The notes under the pieces: model-generated | Told to the model about the DNA's origin: nothing | Databases searched by the model: none | What the model saw: only the letters and a program-made list of their open reading frames with translations | Program-made: the position numbers and the translations under genes | Assembly: GCA_964345295.1 (NCBI GenBank) | Contig: CAYFQG010000037.1 | Location: 1-11,396, forward strand | Origin: JASBZA01 sp964345295 | GTDB lineage: Bacteria; Bacillota; Clostridia; Saccharofermentanales; Fastidiosipilaceae | Reading direction: 5' to 3' | DNA length: 11,396 nt | Shown here: piece by piece, positions 1 to 6,475 of the stretch | Position numbering within the stretch: position 1 is the stretch's first letter | Layout: every line of letters begins with the position of its first letter

Positions 1-1543
1 TAAATGTATCCATGACCTTTTCCGATCTTTTCTGGTCAGCCAGAGGTTTCATGGTTGGGAAAAGCAAGACGTCCCTGATACTGGATTCTTCGGTCAAGAG
101 CATAACCAGACGGTCGATACCGAGACCCAGACCGCCTGTAGGAGGTAGGCCGTAATCCAATGCCAGGCAGTAGTCCTGGTCTACCATATTAGCTTCATCG
201 TCGCCGGCTTCTCTTCTGGCCAGCTGTGCTTCAAAACGCTCTCTCTGGTCAAAAGGATCGTTCAACTCGGAATAGGCATTGGCAAATTCATTGCCGCCGA
301 TAAAGAGCTCAAAGCGTTCGGTCAAGTCGGGATGACCGGGCTTCTTCTTGGTAAGAGGTGACACTTCAATAGGATAGTCGTAAATAAAGGTCGGCTGAAT
401 GAGGTGCTCTTCTGCAAAGGTCTCAAACAAAGCGTTTAAGACATCCCCTTTCTTCCAGGCCGGCTCGACTTCTATCCCCTTTTCCTTGGCCAAAGCAAAG
501 GCTTCTTCATCGGTTTCGATTTTCGAGAAGTCCACATCGGCATACTGCTGGACGGCTTCGGTCATGGTCAGTCTTCTGAAAGGTCTGGCCAAGCTGATTT
601 CGTTACCGTTCATGACAACATGGTCGGTGCCGTTTACGGCTAGGCAAGATTCATGAATTAATTCTTCCGCCAGGTCCATCATGCCCTTATAGTCGGTATA
701 GGCCTGGTAGAGCTCAATCATGGTGAACTCGGGATTATGCTTATAACTCATACCCTCGTTACGGAAGTTGCGACCGATTTCATAGACCCGGTCAAAGCCT
801 CCGACAATCAAGCGTTTCAGATAGAGCTCGGGAGCAATTCGAAGATACATGTCCAAATCCAGCGTGTTGTGGTGGGTAATAAAGGGTCTGGCCGATGCAC
901 CGCCGGGAACGGTGTTTAGGATGGGCGTCTCCACTTCGATAAAGTTCTTCTGATCCAGGATAGACCTGATAGTAGAAATAATCTTACTACGTTTACGGAA
1001 GGTGTCCTTGACTTCGGGATTGACAATCAGGTCCAGATAGCGCTGTCTGTAGCGTGTATCGGTATCCTGGAGGCCGTGGTATTTCTCCGGCAGGGGCCGC
1101 ATACATTTGGCCAAAAGGGTATAATCCGTCATCTTGACGGTTACTTCACCGGTCTTGGTCTTATCAATCTCACCCACGATACCGACCTGATCGCCCAGGT
1201 CCAAATCCTTCCAGGCCTTATATTTATCTTCGCCCAGGCTGTTAATCCTGGCCATAACCTGGATGGAATCCGTGGCGTCTAAAAGATCCGAGAAGCTCAC
1301 CTTACCCATGCCGCGTTTAGACATAATACGGCCGGCTACGGCGACTTCTTTGCCCTGATAGGCATCGAAGTTTTCTTTAATATCTTTAGCCGAAGCCGTT
1401 ACTTCATACTTAACTTCTTCAAAAGGATCTCGGCCTTGGTCTCTTAAGCCCTGCAGTTTTTCCAGACGAAAACGCATCTGGTCGTTAAGGCTCAGATCAT
1501 TTGCCGCTGTCTTCTTATTTCCTTGGTCCTTGTTTTGTCCCAT
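1..1543 (-). CDS. lysS: Lysyl-tRNA synthetase, class II (3' end cut by window edge)
   Basis: Charges tRNA-Lys with lysine in the cytoplasm using ATP. About 514 codons are visible and the frame is still open at base 1. The N-terminal third (about residues 60-160) is the OB-fold anticodon-binding domain. Class II catalytic motifs follow: motif 1 near residue 203 (EVETPIL, then PGGASARPF), motif 2 near residue 261 (RNFRNEGM) and motif 3 near residues 468-478 (GLGLGIDRL). The conserved LLFPTMKP marks the usual family end, but the frame runs at least 12 residues further (ADQKRSEKVMDTF), a modest C-terminal tail. The ATG at 1543 is preceded by AGAGGA about 4 nt upstream; the first 20 residues are lysine/asparagine-rich and not conserved. 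It begins 36 nt after the greA stop, so the two are probably co-transcribed. Assignment to the class II LysRS family is secure; only the exact C-terminus is unknown. Confidence 0.97.
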   Translation of the reverse strand, partial: MGQNKDQGNKKTAANDLSLNDQMRFRLEKLQGLRDQGRDPFEEVKYEVTASAKDIKENFDAYQGKEVAVAGRIMSKRGMGKVSFSDLLDATDSIQVMARINSLGEDKYKAWKDLDLGDQVGIVGEIDKTKTGEVTVKMTDYTLLAKCMRPLPEKYHGLQDTDTRYRQRYLDLIVNPEVKDTFRKRSKIISTIRSILDQKNFIEVETPILNTVPGGASARPFITHHNTLDLDMYLRIAPELYLKRLIVGGFDRVYEIGRNFRNEGMSYKHNPEFTMIELYQAYTDYKGMMDLAEELIHESCLAVNGTDHVVMNGNEISLARPFRRLTMTEAVQQYADVDFSKIETDEEAFALAKEKGIEVEPAWKKGDVLNALFETFAEEHLIQPTFIYDYPIEVSPLTKKKPGHPDLTERFELFIGGNEFANAYSELNDPFDQRERFEAQLARREAGDDEANMVDQDYCLALDYGLPPTGGLGLGIDRLVMLLTEESSIRDVLLFPTMKPLADQKRSEKVMDTF

Positions 1544-1579
1544 CGTATCCTCTATTCCCTAGTTTAAAGATTAGCCGAC

Positions 1580-2050
1580 TTAACCGATTTGGATAATCTT
1601 ATATTTTAAAATACCTGCGGGTGTAGGCACCTTCACCTCATCACCGGCTTCTTTGCCGATAATGGCGGATCCTACGGGAGATTCGGTAGAGATACGGCCC
1701 TCGAAGATATCTTCTTCCTTGGCCGAAACCAGGGTGTACTCTTCTTCTTGATTGCTGGCCATATCAAGCAAGGTAACCTTGCCGCCCAGGGCGACCTTGG
1801 TCTTGCTGATGTCATCTTCTTCAATTAATTTGGCGTTCTTCAGAAGATTCTCCAGTTCGGCAATTCTTCCTTCGTTTTGAGCCTGGGCTAATTTAGCCTC
1901 ATCGTACTCGGAGTTTTCGGACAAGTCACCGAAAGACAAGGCGACTTTAATACGCTCGGCAATTTCTGCCCTGTCTTCTACTTTACGTCTCTCCAGTTCT
2001 TCCTTAAGACGATTAATACCGTCTAAGGTAAATTCATATACCTCAGCCAT
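1580..2050 (-). CDS. greA: Transcription elongation factor GreA
   Basis: Binds the secondary channel of RNA polymerase and stimulates cleavage of backtracked transcripts, rescuing stalled complexes. At 156 residues it has the normal family length. The N-terminal coiled coil spans about residues 8-75 and carries the signature GDLSENSEYDEAK, whose acidic tip residues support Mg2+-dependent cleavage in this family. The C-terminal FKBP-like domain (about residues 80-156) ends with the typical GDEVKVPTPAG segment. The ATG at 2050 has only a weak purine-rich site upstream (AGAGAG), unlike the strong GGAGG sites of its neighbours, so translation may lean on coupling or be modest. It lies 54 nt after guaB and 36 nt before lysS on the same strand. 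I see no terminator in either gap and no convincing promoter of its own. GreB is a less likely identity: the length and Gram-positive context fit GreA. Confidence 0.97.
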   Translation of the reverse strand: MAEVYEFTLDGINRLKEELERRKVEDRAEIAERIKVALSFGDLSENSEYDEAKLAQAQNEGRIAELENLLKNAKLIEEDDISKTKVALGGKVTLLDMASNQEEEYTLVSAKEEDIFEGRISTESPVGSAIIGKEAGDEVKVPTPAGILKYKIIQIG

Positions 2051-2104
2051 ATAGGTTCTCTCTTTCTAGTTTTAAGATATTTTTATAATTAGACAATTTA
2101 AAGC

Positions 2105-3613
2105 TTAAGAACGCATCTCGTTGTCTTTGGTAATAACGTCGTGGGCTCCGCCTTCGGTAATACTGGTTGCGGAAACGCGAATCAGTCTGGCCTTCTGCTG
2201 GAACTCTTCAATGCTCAAAGCACCGCAAGAGCACATCGTAGCCTTCATCTTGGCCAAAGAGTGGTCCAGGTTTTCCTTCAAAGATCCTGCATAAGGCACA
2301 TAGGAGTCTACACCCTCTTCGAAGACCATGCCGCCGGATTCGGTACCGTCTTCATAACGCTGCCAGTTACGGGCCCTGTTGGAACCTTCGCCCCAATATT
2401 CTTTCACATAAGAACCGTTAATAAAGAGACGCTTGGTAGGACTCTCATCGAAGCGGGCGAAGTAACGGCCTAACATGAGGAAGTCCGATCCCATGGCCAA
2501 GGCCAAAGACATGTGGTTATCGTAAACAATACCACCGTCGGAGCAAAGCGGAACATAGATACCGGTTTCTTCAAAGTAACGGTCTCTGGCTTGGCTGACC
2601 AGCTGAACTGCCGTCGCCTGGCCCATGCCGATACCCTTTTGCTCACGTGTTATACAAATAGAGCCGCCGCCGATACCGACTTTAATAAAGTCTGCGCCGC
2701 AATCCACCAGGAAGCGGAAACCGGTTTCGTCGATAACATTACCGCCGCCGATAAAGGTCTTATCACCGTAGTTGGCCTTGACCCACTTAATACATTCTTC
2801 TTGCCATTCGGAGAAGCCGTCGGAAGAGTCAACGACCAAAACGTCTACACCGGCTTCAATCAAAGCGGGGACTCTCTCCTTATAATCTCTGGTATTAATA
2901 CCGGCACCTACTACCAAACGCTTCTTAGCGTCCAAGAGTTCGTCTGGGTTTTCTTTATGCTCATCATAGTCCTTACGGAAGACCAGACCGACCAGGTTGC
3001 CTTCCTTAGTTAGGATGGGGAGCTGGTTAATCTTGTTATCCCAGATAATATTGTTTGCTTCGGATAAGGTAATGCCTTCGTAAGCGTAAACAATCTTATC
3101 TTTCTCGGTCATGAAGTCTTTTACCTTCACATCCGGATCCATACGGGATACTCGATAATCTCTGGATGTCACCAGGCCCAGGAACTTGCCGTTAGCAGAA
3201 CCGTCTTCCGTAATGGAAATCGTGGAGTGACCGGTCTTAGCCTTAATGTTAAGAACATCTGCCAGGCGGTCATCGGGTGTCAGGTTCGTGTCGGATACAA
3301 CCACGCCTGCCTTATAACGTTTAACCTTGCGTACCATTTCGGCTTGCTTGGCTACCGATTGAGAGCCGTAAATAAAAGACAAGCCGCCTTGTCTGGCCAA
3401 GGCAACGGCTAAGCCGTCATCCGAAACGGCCTGCATGACTGCAGACGTTAGAGGGATATTGATGGAAAGAGGCGACTCTTCTTCACCTTTTCTATACTTA
3501 ACTAATGGGGTTCTTAAACTAACGTTCTTAGGAGCACATTCCTTGGTCGTTAGATTAGGTATCAATAAATACTCGTCAAAGGTTCTAGATTCCATATCGA
3601 ATATTTGTGCCAT
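2105..3613 (-). CDS. guaB: Inosine-5'-monophosphate dehydrogenase, Tritrichomonas-like type
   Basis: Oxidises IMP to XMP with NAD+, the committed step of GMP synthesis. The 502-residue protein is a TIM barrel interrupted by a CBS pair (about residues 100-220). Visible catalytic features are Asp262 (VDSSDG), the active-site loop GGGSICITREQKG with nucleophile Cys320, and the flap segment RARNWQRY with the Arg419-Tyr420 dyad. From memory, these match Tritrichomonas foetus IMPDH (Asp261, Cys319, Arg418, Tyr419) with an offset of one, and similarity extends from the N-terminus (TFDEYLLIPNL) to the C-terminus (EGGAHDVI). The common bacterial form has GPGSICTTR and a different flap. Lys311 and Glu432 fall where mycophenolic-acid-insensitive enzymes carry Lys/Glu, so insensitivity is predicted. 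ATG at 3613 follows GGGAGG closely. A promoter candidate lies in the 72-nt gap upstream; greA follows 54 nt downstream. Confidence 0.96.
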   Translation of the reverse strand: MAQIFDMESRTFDEYLLIPNLTTKECAPKNVSLRTPLVKYRKGEEESPLSINIPLTSAVMQAVSDDGLAVALARQGGLSFIYGSQSVAKQAEMVRKVKRYKAGVVVSDTNLTPDDRLADVLNIKAKTGHSTISITEDGSANGKFLGLVTSRDYRVSRMDPDVKVKDFMTEKDKIVYAYEGITLSEANNIIWDNKINQLPILTKEGNLVGLVFRKDYDEHKENPDELLDAKKRLVVGAGINTRDYKERVPALIEAGVDVLVVDSSDGFSEWQEECIKWVKANYGDKTFIGGGNVIDETGFRFLVDCGADFIKVGIGGGSICITREQKGIGMGQATAVQLVSQARDRYFEETGIYVPLCSDGGIVYDNHMSLALAMGSDFLMLGRYFARFDESPTKRLFINGSYVKEYWGEGSNRARNWQRYEDGTESGGMVFEEGVDSYVPYAGSLKENLDHSLAKMKATMCSCGALSIEEFQQKARLIRVSATSITEGGAHDVITKDNEMRS

Positions 3614-3634
3614 ACAGACCTCCCTGAAGATTAA

Positions 3635-3655
3635 ATTCTAACTCGGTATTCTAAC
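3635..3655. repeat. Short direct repeat ATTCTAAC x2 before guaB
   Basis: ATTCTAAC occurs at 3635-3642 and again at 3648-3655, a 13-bp period. On the minus strand each copy reads GTTAGAAT and contains a possible -10 hexamer. It could be two overlapping start sites, a repressor-binding repeat, or chance in AT-rich DNA. Confidence 0.35.
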
Positions 3656-3676
3656 ATAAGGAGGGCGGGCAATAAA
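3648..3676 (-). promoter_or_regulatory. Candidate extended -10 promoter for guaB
   Basis: On the minus strand TAGAAT (3648-3653) is preceded by TG one base further upstream (3655-3656), giving the extended -10 form TGnTAGAAT. A weak -35 TTTATT (3671-3676) sits 17 bp away. The site would start guaB transcription with a leader of only about 30 nt, leaving no room for a purine riboswitch. A second TAGAAT follows 13 bp downstream. Confidence 0.5.
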
Positions 3677-3685
3677 GACGTTTGC

Positions 3686-4057
3686 TTAGGCACAGCGAAG
3701 TTGCTCTTCGGGAACTCTTTCTGAAGTAATGTCGGACAGGGGGAATGCCTCTAATTTATAAGAATCCAAATTGATACTTTGACCTTTAGAATTACTTTTC
3801 ACATTGTGAGAAGCACGCTTCTTACGGTCCAGCGTGATAAAGACGGACGAAGATTGGGTCATAAGCGTTTTCTCTTCTGCAAGCGAAGCTTCCATAAAGC
3901 TATTAGCTTGCGTTATTTTTGCTAAATTTTCTTTAGCCTTATTCTCGGTATAGGCTTCTATCTGCTTTGCCATATCCTCATGATTCAAAATGCCTTTTAT
4001 ATAGACTAAAGCCGCAGATGTAAAAACCAGACACAGCCAAAAGATGATATTAAGCAT
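3686..4057 (-). CDS. Small single-pass membrane protein of unknown function
   Basis: I do not recognise this 123-residue protein. Residues 3-21 form one hydrophobic helix (IIFWLCLVFTSAALVYI), acting as a membrane anchor or uncleaved signal. Residues 25-65 are charged and likely helical (HEDMAKQIEAYTENKAKENL), possibly a short coiled coil. A basic patch (RKKRA, 78-82) and a polar tail ending in RCA follow. The start is the ATG at 4055-4057 because GGAGG lies 5 nt upstream. The frame stays open to an ATG at 4108, but that extension has no ribosome-binding site and overlaps a likely -10 element. The gene lies 72 nt upstream of guaB on the same strand, so it may be co-transcribed, although guaB appears to have its own promoter. 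No catalytic motif is visible, and placement beside guaB does not indicate a purine role. Confidence 0.72.
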   Translation of the reverse strand: MLNIIFWLCLVFTSAALVYIKGILNHEDMAKQIEAYTENKAKENLAKITQANSFMEASLAEEKTLMTQSSSVFITLDRKKRASHNVKSNSKGQSINLDSYKLEAFPLSDITSERVPEEQLRCA

Positions 4058-4062
4058 AAGTA

Positions 4063-4067
4063 CCTCC
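4063..4067 (-). promoter_or_regulatory. Ribosome-binding site fixing the start at 4057
   Basis: GGAGG on the minus strand, 5 nt before the ATG at 4057, favours this internal start over the in-frame ATG at 4108 and shortens the protein by 17 residues. Confidence 0.75.
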
Positions 4068-4098
4068 GAATCAGAACATTCGTTCTTTGTTGTCTTCA

Positions 4099-4126
4099 AT
4101 AATAGCATAGCCGGTAGGTATTACCA
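4099..4126 (-). promoter_or_regulatory. Candidate extended -10 promoter for the small membrane protein (and downstream genes)
   Basis: The minus strand has TATTAT (4099-4104) preceded by TGC (TG at 4106-4107), an extended -10. A weak -35 TGGTAA (4121-4126) lies 16 bp upstream. Transcription would begin about 35 nt before the GGAGG-supported start, consistent with that start choice. Confidence 0.45.
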
Positions 4127-4146
4127 GGCCTAAATTCAAATTTTTG

Positions 4147-4159
4147 TTCGATTTTCGAA
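4147..4159. repeat. 13-bp inverted repeat in the divergent intergenic region
   Basis: TTCGA-TTT-TCGAA is a perfect 5-bp palindrome around a 3-nt centre, between the two divergent genes. The size suits a dimeric repressor's operator, but in AT-rich DNA chance is also plausible. No regulator gene is visible nearby. Confidence 0.3.
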
Positions 4160-4209
4160 GATTTTAAGATGTTTTCGTTCATTTTTAACTTACAAGGTAG
4201 TTTTTTAGC

Positions 4210-4258
4210 CCTCTTGAATCCATAAGGAAGAGGAATCGAGGATTCAGTAACAATCCTC
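4210..4258 (+). other. Overlapping, mutually exclusive inverted repeats upstream of trxB
   Basis: Three stems can be drawn: CCTCTT (4210-4215) with AAGAGG (4228-4233); TGAATCC (4215-4221) with GGATTCA (4240-4246); and GAGGATT (4238-4244) with AATCCTC (4252-4258). The second and third share bases 4240-4244, so they cannot form together, as in attenuators. No U-tract follows, and no T-box or known riboswitch signature was seen. If the promoter lies downstream near 4283, this region would be untranscribed operator-like DNA instead. Confidence 0.3.
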
Positions 4259-4282
4259 CCTCATTAGGCCTTATAAAAACGA

Positions 4283-4288
4283 TAGAAT
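4283..4288 (+). promoter_or_regulatory. Candidate -10 element for trxB
   Basis: TAGAAT lies about 40 nt before the trxB ATG. No recognisable -35 is found 16-18 bp upstream, so an activator may be needed or the true promoter may lie further upstream. Confidence 0.3.
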
Positions 4289-4327
4289 ACATACAAAATC
4301 AATTGATGCATTTATGGAGGTAAAAAT

Positions 4328-5266
4328 ATGGAAACGGAACACATTCATGATTTGATTATCATCGGTGGCGGCCCCGCCGGCCTATCCGCTGCACTTTACG
4401 CATCCAGGGCCGGCTTAGAGACCCTTCTTTTGGAGTCTATGATGCCCGGCGGTAAGCTGACCCAGACTTTGGAGATTGAAAACTGGATCGGTGATCGTTT
4501 AGTGGAAGGCCATGCTTTGGCCCAGAGAATGGCAGATCACGCCTTTAGCTTCGGTGCCAAACAAGAATACGGCCAGGTCGAAAGAATCGAGGACCATGAG
4601 TCATATAAAGAAGTCTTTACCTATAATAAGTCTTACAAAGCCAAGGCCATCATCATCGCTACGGGTTGCTTAGAGAGAAAACTCGGTATTCCCGGAGAAG
4701 ACGAATATTATGGCAGAGGCATCTCCTTTTGTGCGGTCTGCGACGGCGGGTTTTACAGAGATAAGGTGATTACCGTCATCGGTGGCGGAAACACGGCTTT
4801 GGAAGAATCCGACTATTTGACTCGTTTCGGATCTGTTGTCCATCTGGTATTAAGACGCGATAAGGCCAGAGCCGATAAAATCTATCGTGACAAGGTCCAA
4901 GCCAATCCCAAAATCAAGGTCCACCTGTCTTACAGCCCCACGGAAATTTTAGGTGATGGCAACAAGGTGACACAGATTGTCTTTAAGAGTAATGACCCGA
5001 ATCGTCCCGAGCCCATGACGCTCGACACCGACGGTGTCTTCCCTCTTATCGGAACAATCCCCAACACCGAATTTATCAAGGACTTACCTATCCTCAATAA
5101 AGCCGGCTACATTCTTACCGATGAGAAAATGGCTACCTCCATCCCCGGTATTTTCGCCGCAGGTGACGTCAGAGAAAAAACCTTACGCCAGGTCATCACG
5201 GCCGGTAACGACGGTTCTATTGCAGGTCAAGAAGTCTATCACTGGTTAGAAAGCTTAAAAGCTTAA
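4328..5266 (+). CDS. trxB: Thioredoxin-disulfide reductase
   Basis: A cytoplasmic flavoenzyme that passes electrons from NADPH via FAD to thioredoxin. At 312 residues it has the standard low-molecular-weight TrxR length. The FAD-binding GGGPAG is at residues 13-18, the redox-active CAVC at 135-138, and the NADPH-binding loop GGGNTALEE at 152-160. The 2'-phosphate-contacting basic segment LRRDKAR (175-181) follows, and the C-terminal FAD motif GIFAAGDVR is at 274-282. CAVC is a tolerated variant of the usual CATC. GGAGG (4316-4320) lies 7 nt before the ATG. It appears monocistronic: a divergent gene is upstream, a strong terminator follows, and no thioredoxin gene adjoins it. The intact NADPH-site basic residues argue against a ferredoxin-dependent variant. 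A related flavin reductase is the only realistic alternative. Confidence 0.95.
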   Translation: METEHIHDLIIIGGGPAGLSAALYASRAGLETLLLESMMPGGKLTQTLEIENWIGDRLVEGHALAQRMADHAFSFGAKQEYGQVERIEDHESYKEVFTYNKSYKAKAIIIATGCLERKLGIPGEDEYYGRGISFCAVCDGGFYRDKVITVIGGGNTALEESDYLTRFGSVVHLVLRRDKARADKIYRDKVQANPKIKVHLSYSPTEILGDGNKVTQIVFKSNDPNRPEPMTLDTDGVFPLIGTIPNTEFIKDLPILNKAGYILTDEKMATSIPGIFAAGDVREKTLRQVITAGNDGSIAGQEVYHWLESLKA

Positions 5267-5303
5267 AGTAATTAACATAGTAATTTTAAATATCCATAGG
5301 ATT

Positions 5304-5333
5304 AAAAAAGCCGGGCACTTAGCCCGGCTTTTT
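5304..5333. terminator. Strong bidirectional Rho-independent terminator
   Basis: GCCGGGC (5310-5316), loop ACTTA, GCCCGGC (5322-5328): a perfect 7-bp GC-rich stem with six A on its left and five T on its right. It serves trxB on the plus strand and the convergent zinc-ribbon gene (stop at 5367) on the minus strand. Confidence 0.95.
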
Positions 5334-5366
5334 ATATTTGCTGATTTTAGCATCGCTTTATACGCA

Positions 5367-6104
5367 TTATGATTTTTGACCCAACTTATGAACCTTGACC
5401 TCTTCCTTCTCGGTCTTTACTTCATAGCCGCCGCTCTCCTGGTCAACGACCTTGACTCTAATTTTCTGCTCGGCCTTGCCGGGCTCAATGCCGTAGACTT
5501 CCGCATATAAAGCACTGTAGTCGTCGAAGATTTCTCTAGCCCTATCTTCCGTAACTGCTTCTTCGCTTACCAGGATGAGGCCGGAATTATTTTGCTTCTG
5601 AATGCTGACACGCTCTTCGGTCTGGCTAATCGAAAGTCTAGCGGGAATTTCCTCCATGAGCTTAGCCTTCTTGTTCTCTCTCGTAAAATAAACAGGAAGC
5701 GCGATGGCCGCAATAACCAGAACAAAGGCCAAAGAAGCAACCGCAATGGCAATCCTGTGCTTCTTAGAACAGTAAGGCTTAACCAGGGGCTTATTTTGTA
5801 AAGCGACCTTCTCTCTGGGAGTCAATCTGCCTTCTTTTCTTACCGTAGGTTTACGCTGCTGCGAGCGATTAAGCACCTGGATGCCGCCCAGACCCTGAGA
5901 TTCAAAGGCCTTGGCCTTCTCTTCTGCCGTAGGCTCCGTATAAGTTTCATTAGGAAACTCATAGCCTTCGCTGTCTTCCATCAAATCCAGGGCTTCTTGA
6001 TTCTTAACCGGGGCATGACAAAAAATACAATAGGTAATGCCTTCCGGATCATTTTCATTTATGCGCATTAAAGAGCCGCAGTTGGTACAAAGTCCTTCTT
6101 TCAC
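5367..6104 (-). CDS. Zinc-ribbon, single-pass membrane protein of unknown function
   Basis: I do not recognise the family. The 245 residues fall into clear parts. An N-terminal treble-type zinc ribbon has two CxxC pairs (C6/C9 and C26/C29). A charged, proline-containing linker (about 35-115) includes a basic stretch. A strong transmembrane helix covers about 117-140, followed by a charged outer domain (about 141-245) with a helical segment (EDRAREIFDDYSALYAEVYG) and a lysine/glutamate-rich end. By the positive-inside rule the ribbon is cytoplasmic. The start is GTG at 6104: an in-frame TAG three codons upstream excludes longer forms, and AAGGAG lies about 12 nt before it, somewhat far. A near-consensus promoter lies upstream, and the gene shares trxB's terminator, so it is probably monocistronic. 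A sensor or scaffold in the envelope is possible, but nothing visible proves it. Confidence 0.8.
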   Translation of the reverse strand: MKEGLCTNCGSLMRINENDPEGITYCIFCHAPVKNQEALDLMEDSEGYEFPNETYTEPTAEEKAKAFESQGLGGIQVLNRSQQRKPTVRKEGRLTPREKVALQNKPLVKPYCSKKHRIAIAVASLAFVLVIAAIALPVYFTRENKKAKLMEEIPARLSISQTEERVSIQKQNNSGLILVSEEAVTEDRAREIFDDYSALYAEVYGIEPGKAEQKIRVKVVDQESGGYEVKTEKEEVKVHKLGQKS

Positions 6105-6146
6105 TTGGGTCTATCTCTCCTTATAAACTCTAAACATATTGCAAAA

Positions 6147-6175
6147 ATTATAATATCAAAGGCCCTTTTTTACAA
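6147..6175 (-). promoter_or_regulatory. Near-consensus sigma-A-type promoter for the zinc-ribbon gene
   Basis: Minus strand: -35 TTGTAA (6170-6175), 17-bp spacer, -10 TATAAT (6147-6152), about 43 nt before the GTG start. It is the best promoter match in the window and implies steady vegetative expression. Confidence 0.8.
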
Positions 6176-6192
6176 GGAAGGCCGACCGTTAG

Positions 6193-6399
6193 CTACTTGG
6201 TCGTATGTAAAAGAATCTTTAATACTTTATCAATATCCGTGTCGGGATTGGTAAAGGCCATCCTTAGGACCGTCTCCCCTTCGTGGGAGGTCGGAATCAG
6301 AAGCATGACGCCGGATTTGGCCAGCTTATCGGACCAGGCCAGGTACTGTTCCTTGGTCCAACCCTTTCTTCTGAAGACCACGACGCTCGAAAAAAGTCT
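6193..6399 (-). pseudogene. C-terminal remnant of a PLP-dependent decarboxylase
   Basis: About 68 codons remain, ending at a TAG (6193-6195). The segment SSVVVFRRKGW, then AWSDKLAKSGVMLLIPTS, GETVLRMAFTNPDTDIDKV matches, from memory of the family, the last domain of group II pyridoxal-dependent decarboxylases (glutamate, aromatic amino acid and diaminobutyrate decarboxylase relatives). That domain has the pattern VVVFRR-GW, GETVLR and NP-T. The PLP-binding lysine and the whole large domain are missing. The family-like sequence begins before the only possible start (GTG at 6381) and is cut by an in-frame TAA at 6400-6402; no ribosome-binding site precedes the GTG. A 5' deletion is therefore more likely than a small working protein. 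Immediately upstream lies the divergent tadA promoter, so the lost part was probably removed at that junction. The exact substrate cannot be told from this fragment. Confidence 0.72.
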
Positions 6400-6439
6400 T
6401 TACTAAAGTCGGTCTTTATCTTAACACGATTTTTTAGCC

Positions 6440-6445
6440 TATAAT
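6440..6445 (+). promoter_or_regulatory. Candidate -10 element for tadA
   Basis: A perfect TATAAT lies 30 nt before the tadA ATG. The -35 region is weak: nothing close to TTGACA occurs 16-18 bp upstream. GGGAGG (6464-6469) then provides a good ribosome-binding site. Confidence 0.5.
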
Positions 6446-6475
6446 CTACCTATAGTTCTTAACGGGAGGGAAAAT

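Noticed and set aside
2051..2104. Separate greA promoter (TTGTCT with TATAAA/TATCTT)
   Set aside because: The hexamers are 4 or 11 bp apart, not the required 16-18, and AT-rich DNA gives such matches by chance.
2141..3641. Plus-strand open frames across guaB (for example 2141-2473 and 2513-3013)
   Set aside because: They are antisense shadows of a well-conserved enzyme, lack ribosome-binding sites and resemble no family.
3614..3685. Purine riboswitch controlling guaB
   Set aside because: The gap is only 72 nt and the predicted leader about 30 nt, too short for an aptamer; no conserved purine-aptamer pattern is visible.
4058..4108. A 17-residue longer start for the small membrane protein (ATG at 4108)
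   Set aside because: No Shine-Dalgarno site precedes it, it overlaps a likely extended -10, and GGAGG sits right before the internal ATG at 4057.
6160..6183. Hairpin GGCCTT/AAGGGCC as terminator of the decarboxylase remnant
   Set aside because: The stem needs a bulge, is very short, and overlaps the good -35 of the zinc-ribbon gene, whose promoter explains the sequence better.
6193..6381. A functional 62-residue protein starting at GTG 6381
   Set aside because: No ribosome-binding site precedes the GTG, family-like residues continue upstream of it to the TAA at 6400-6402, and the catalytic domain is missing; a truncated decarboxylase explains it better.
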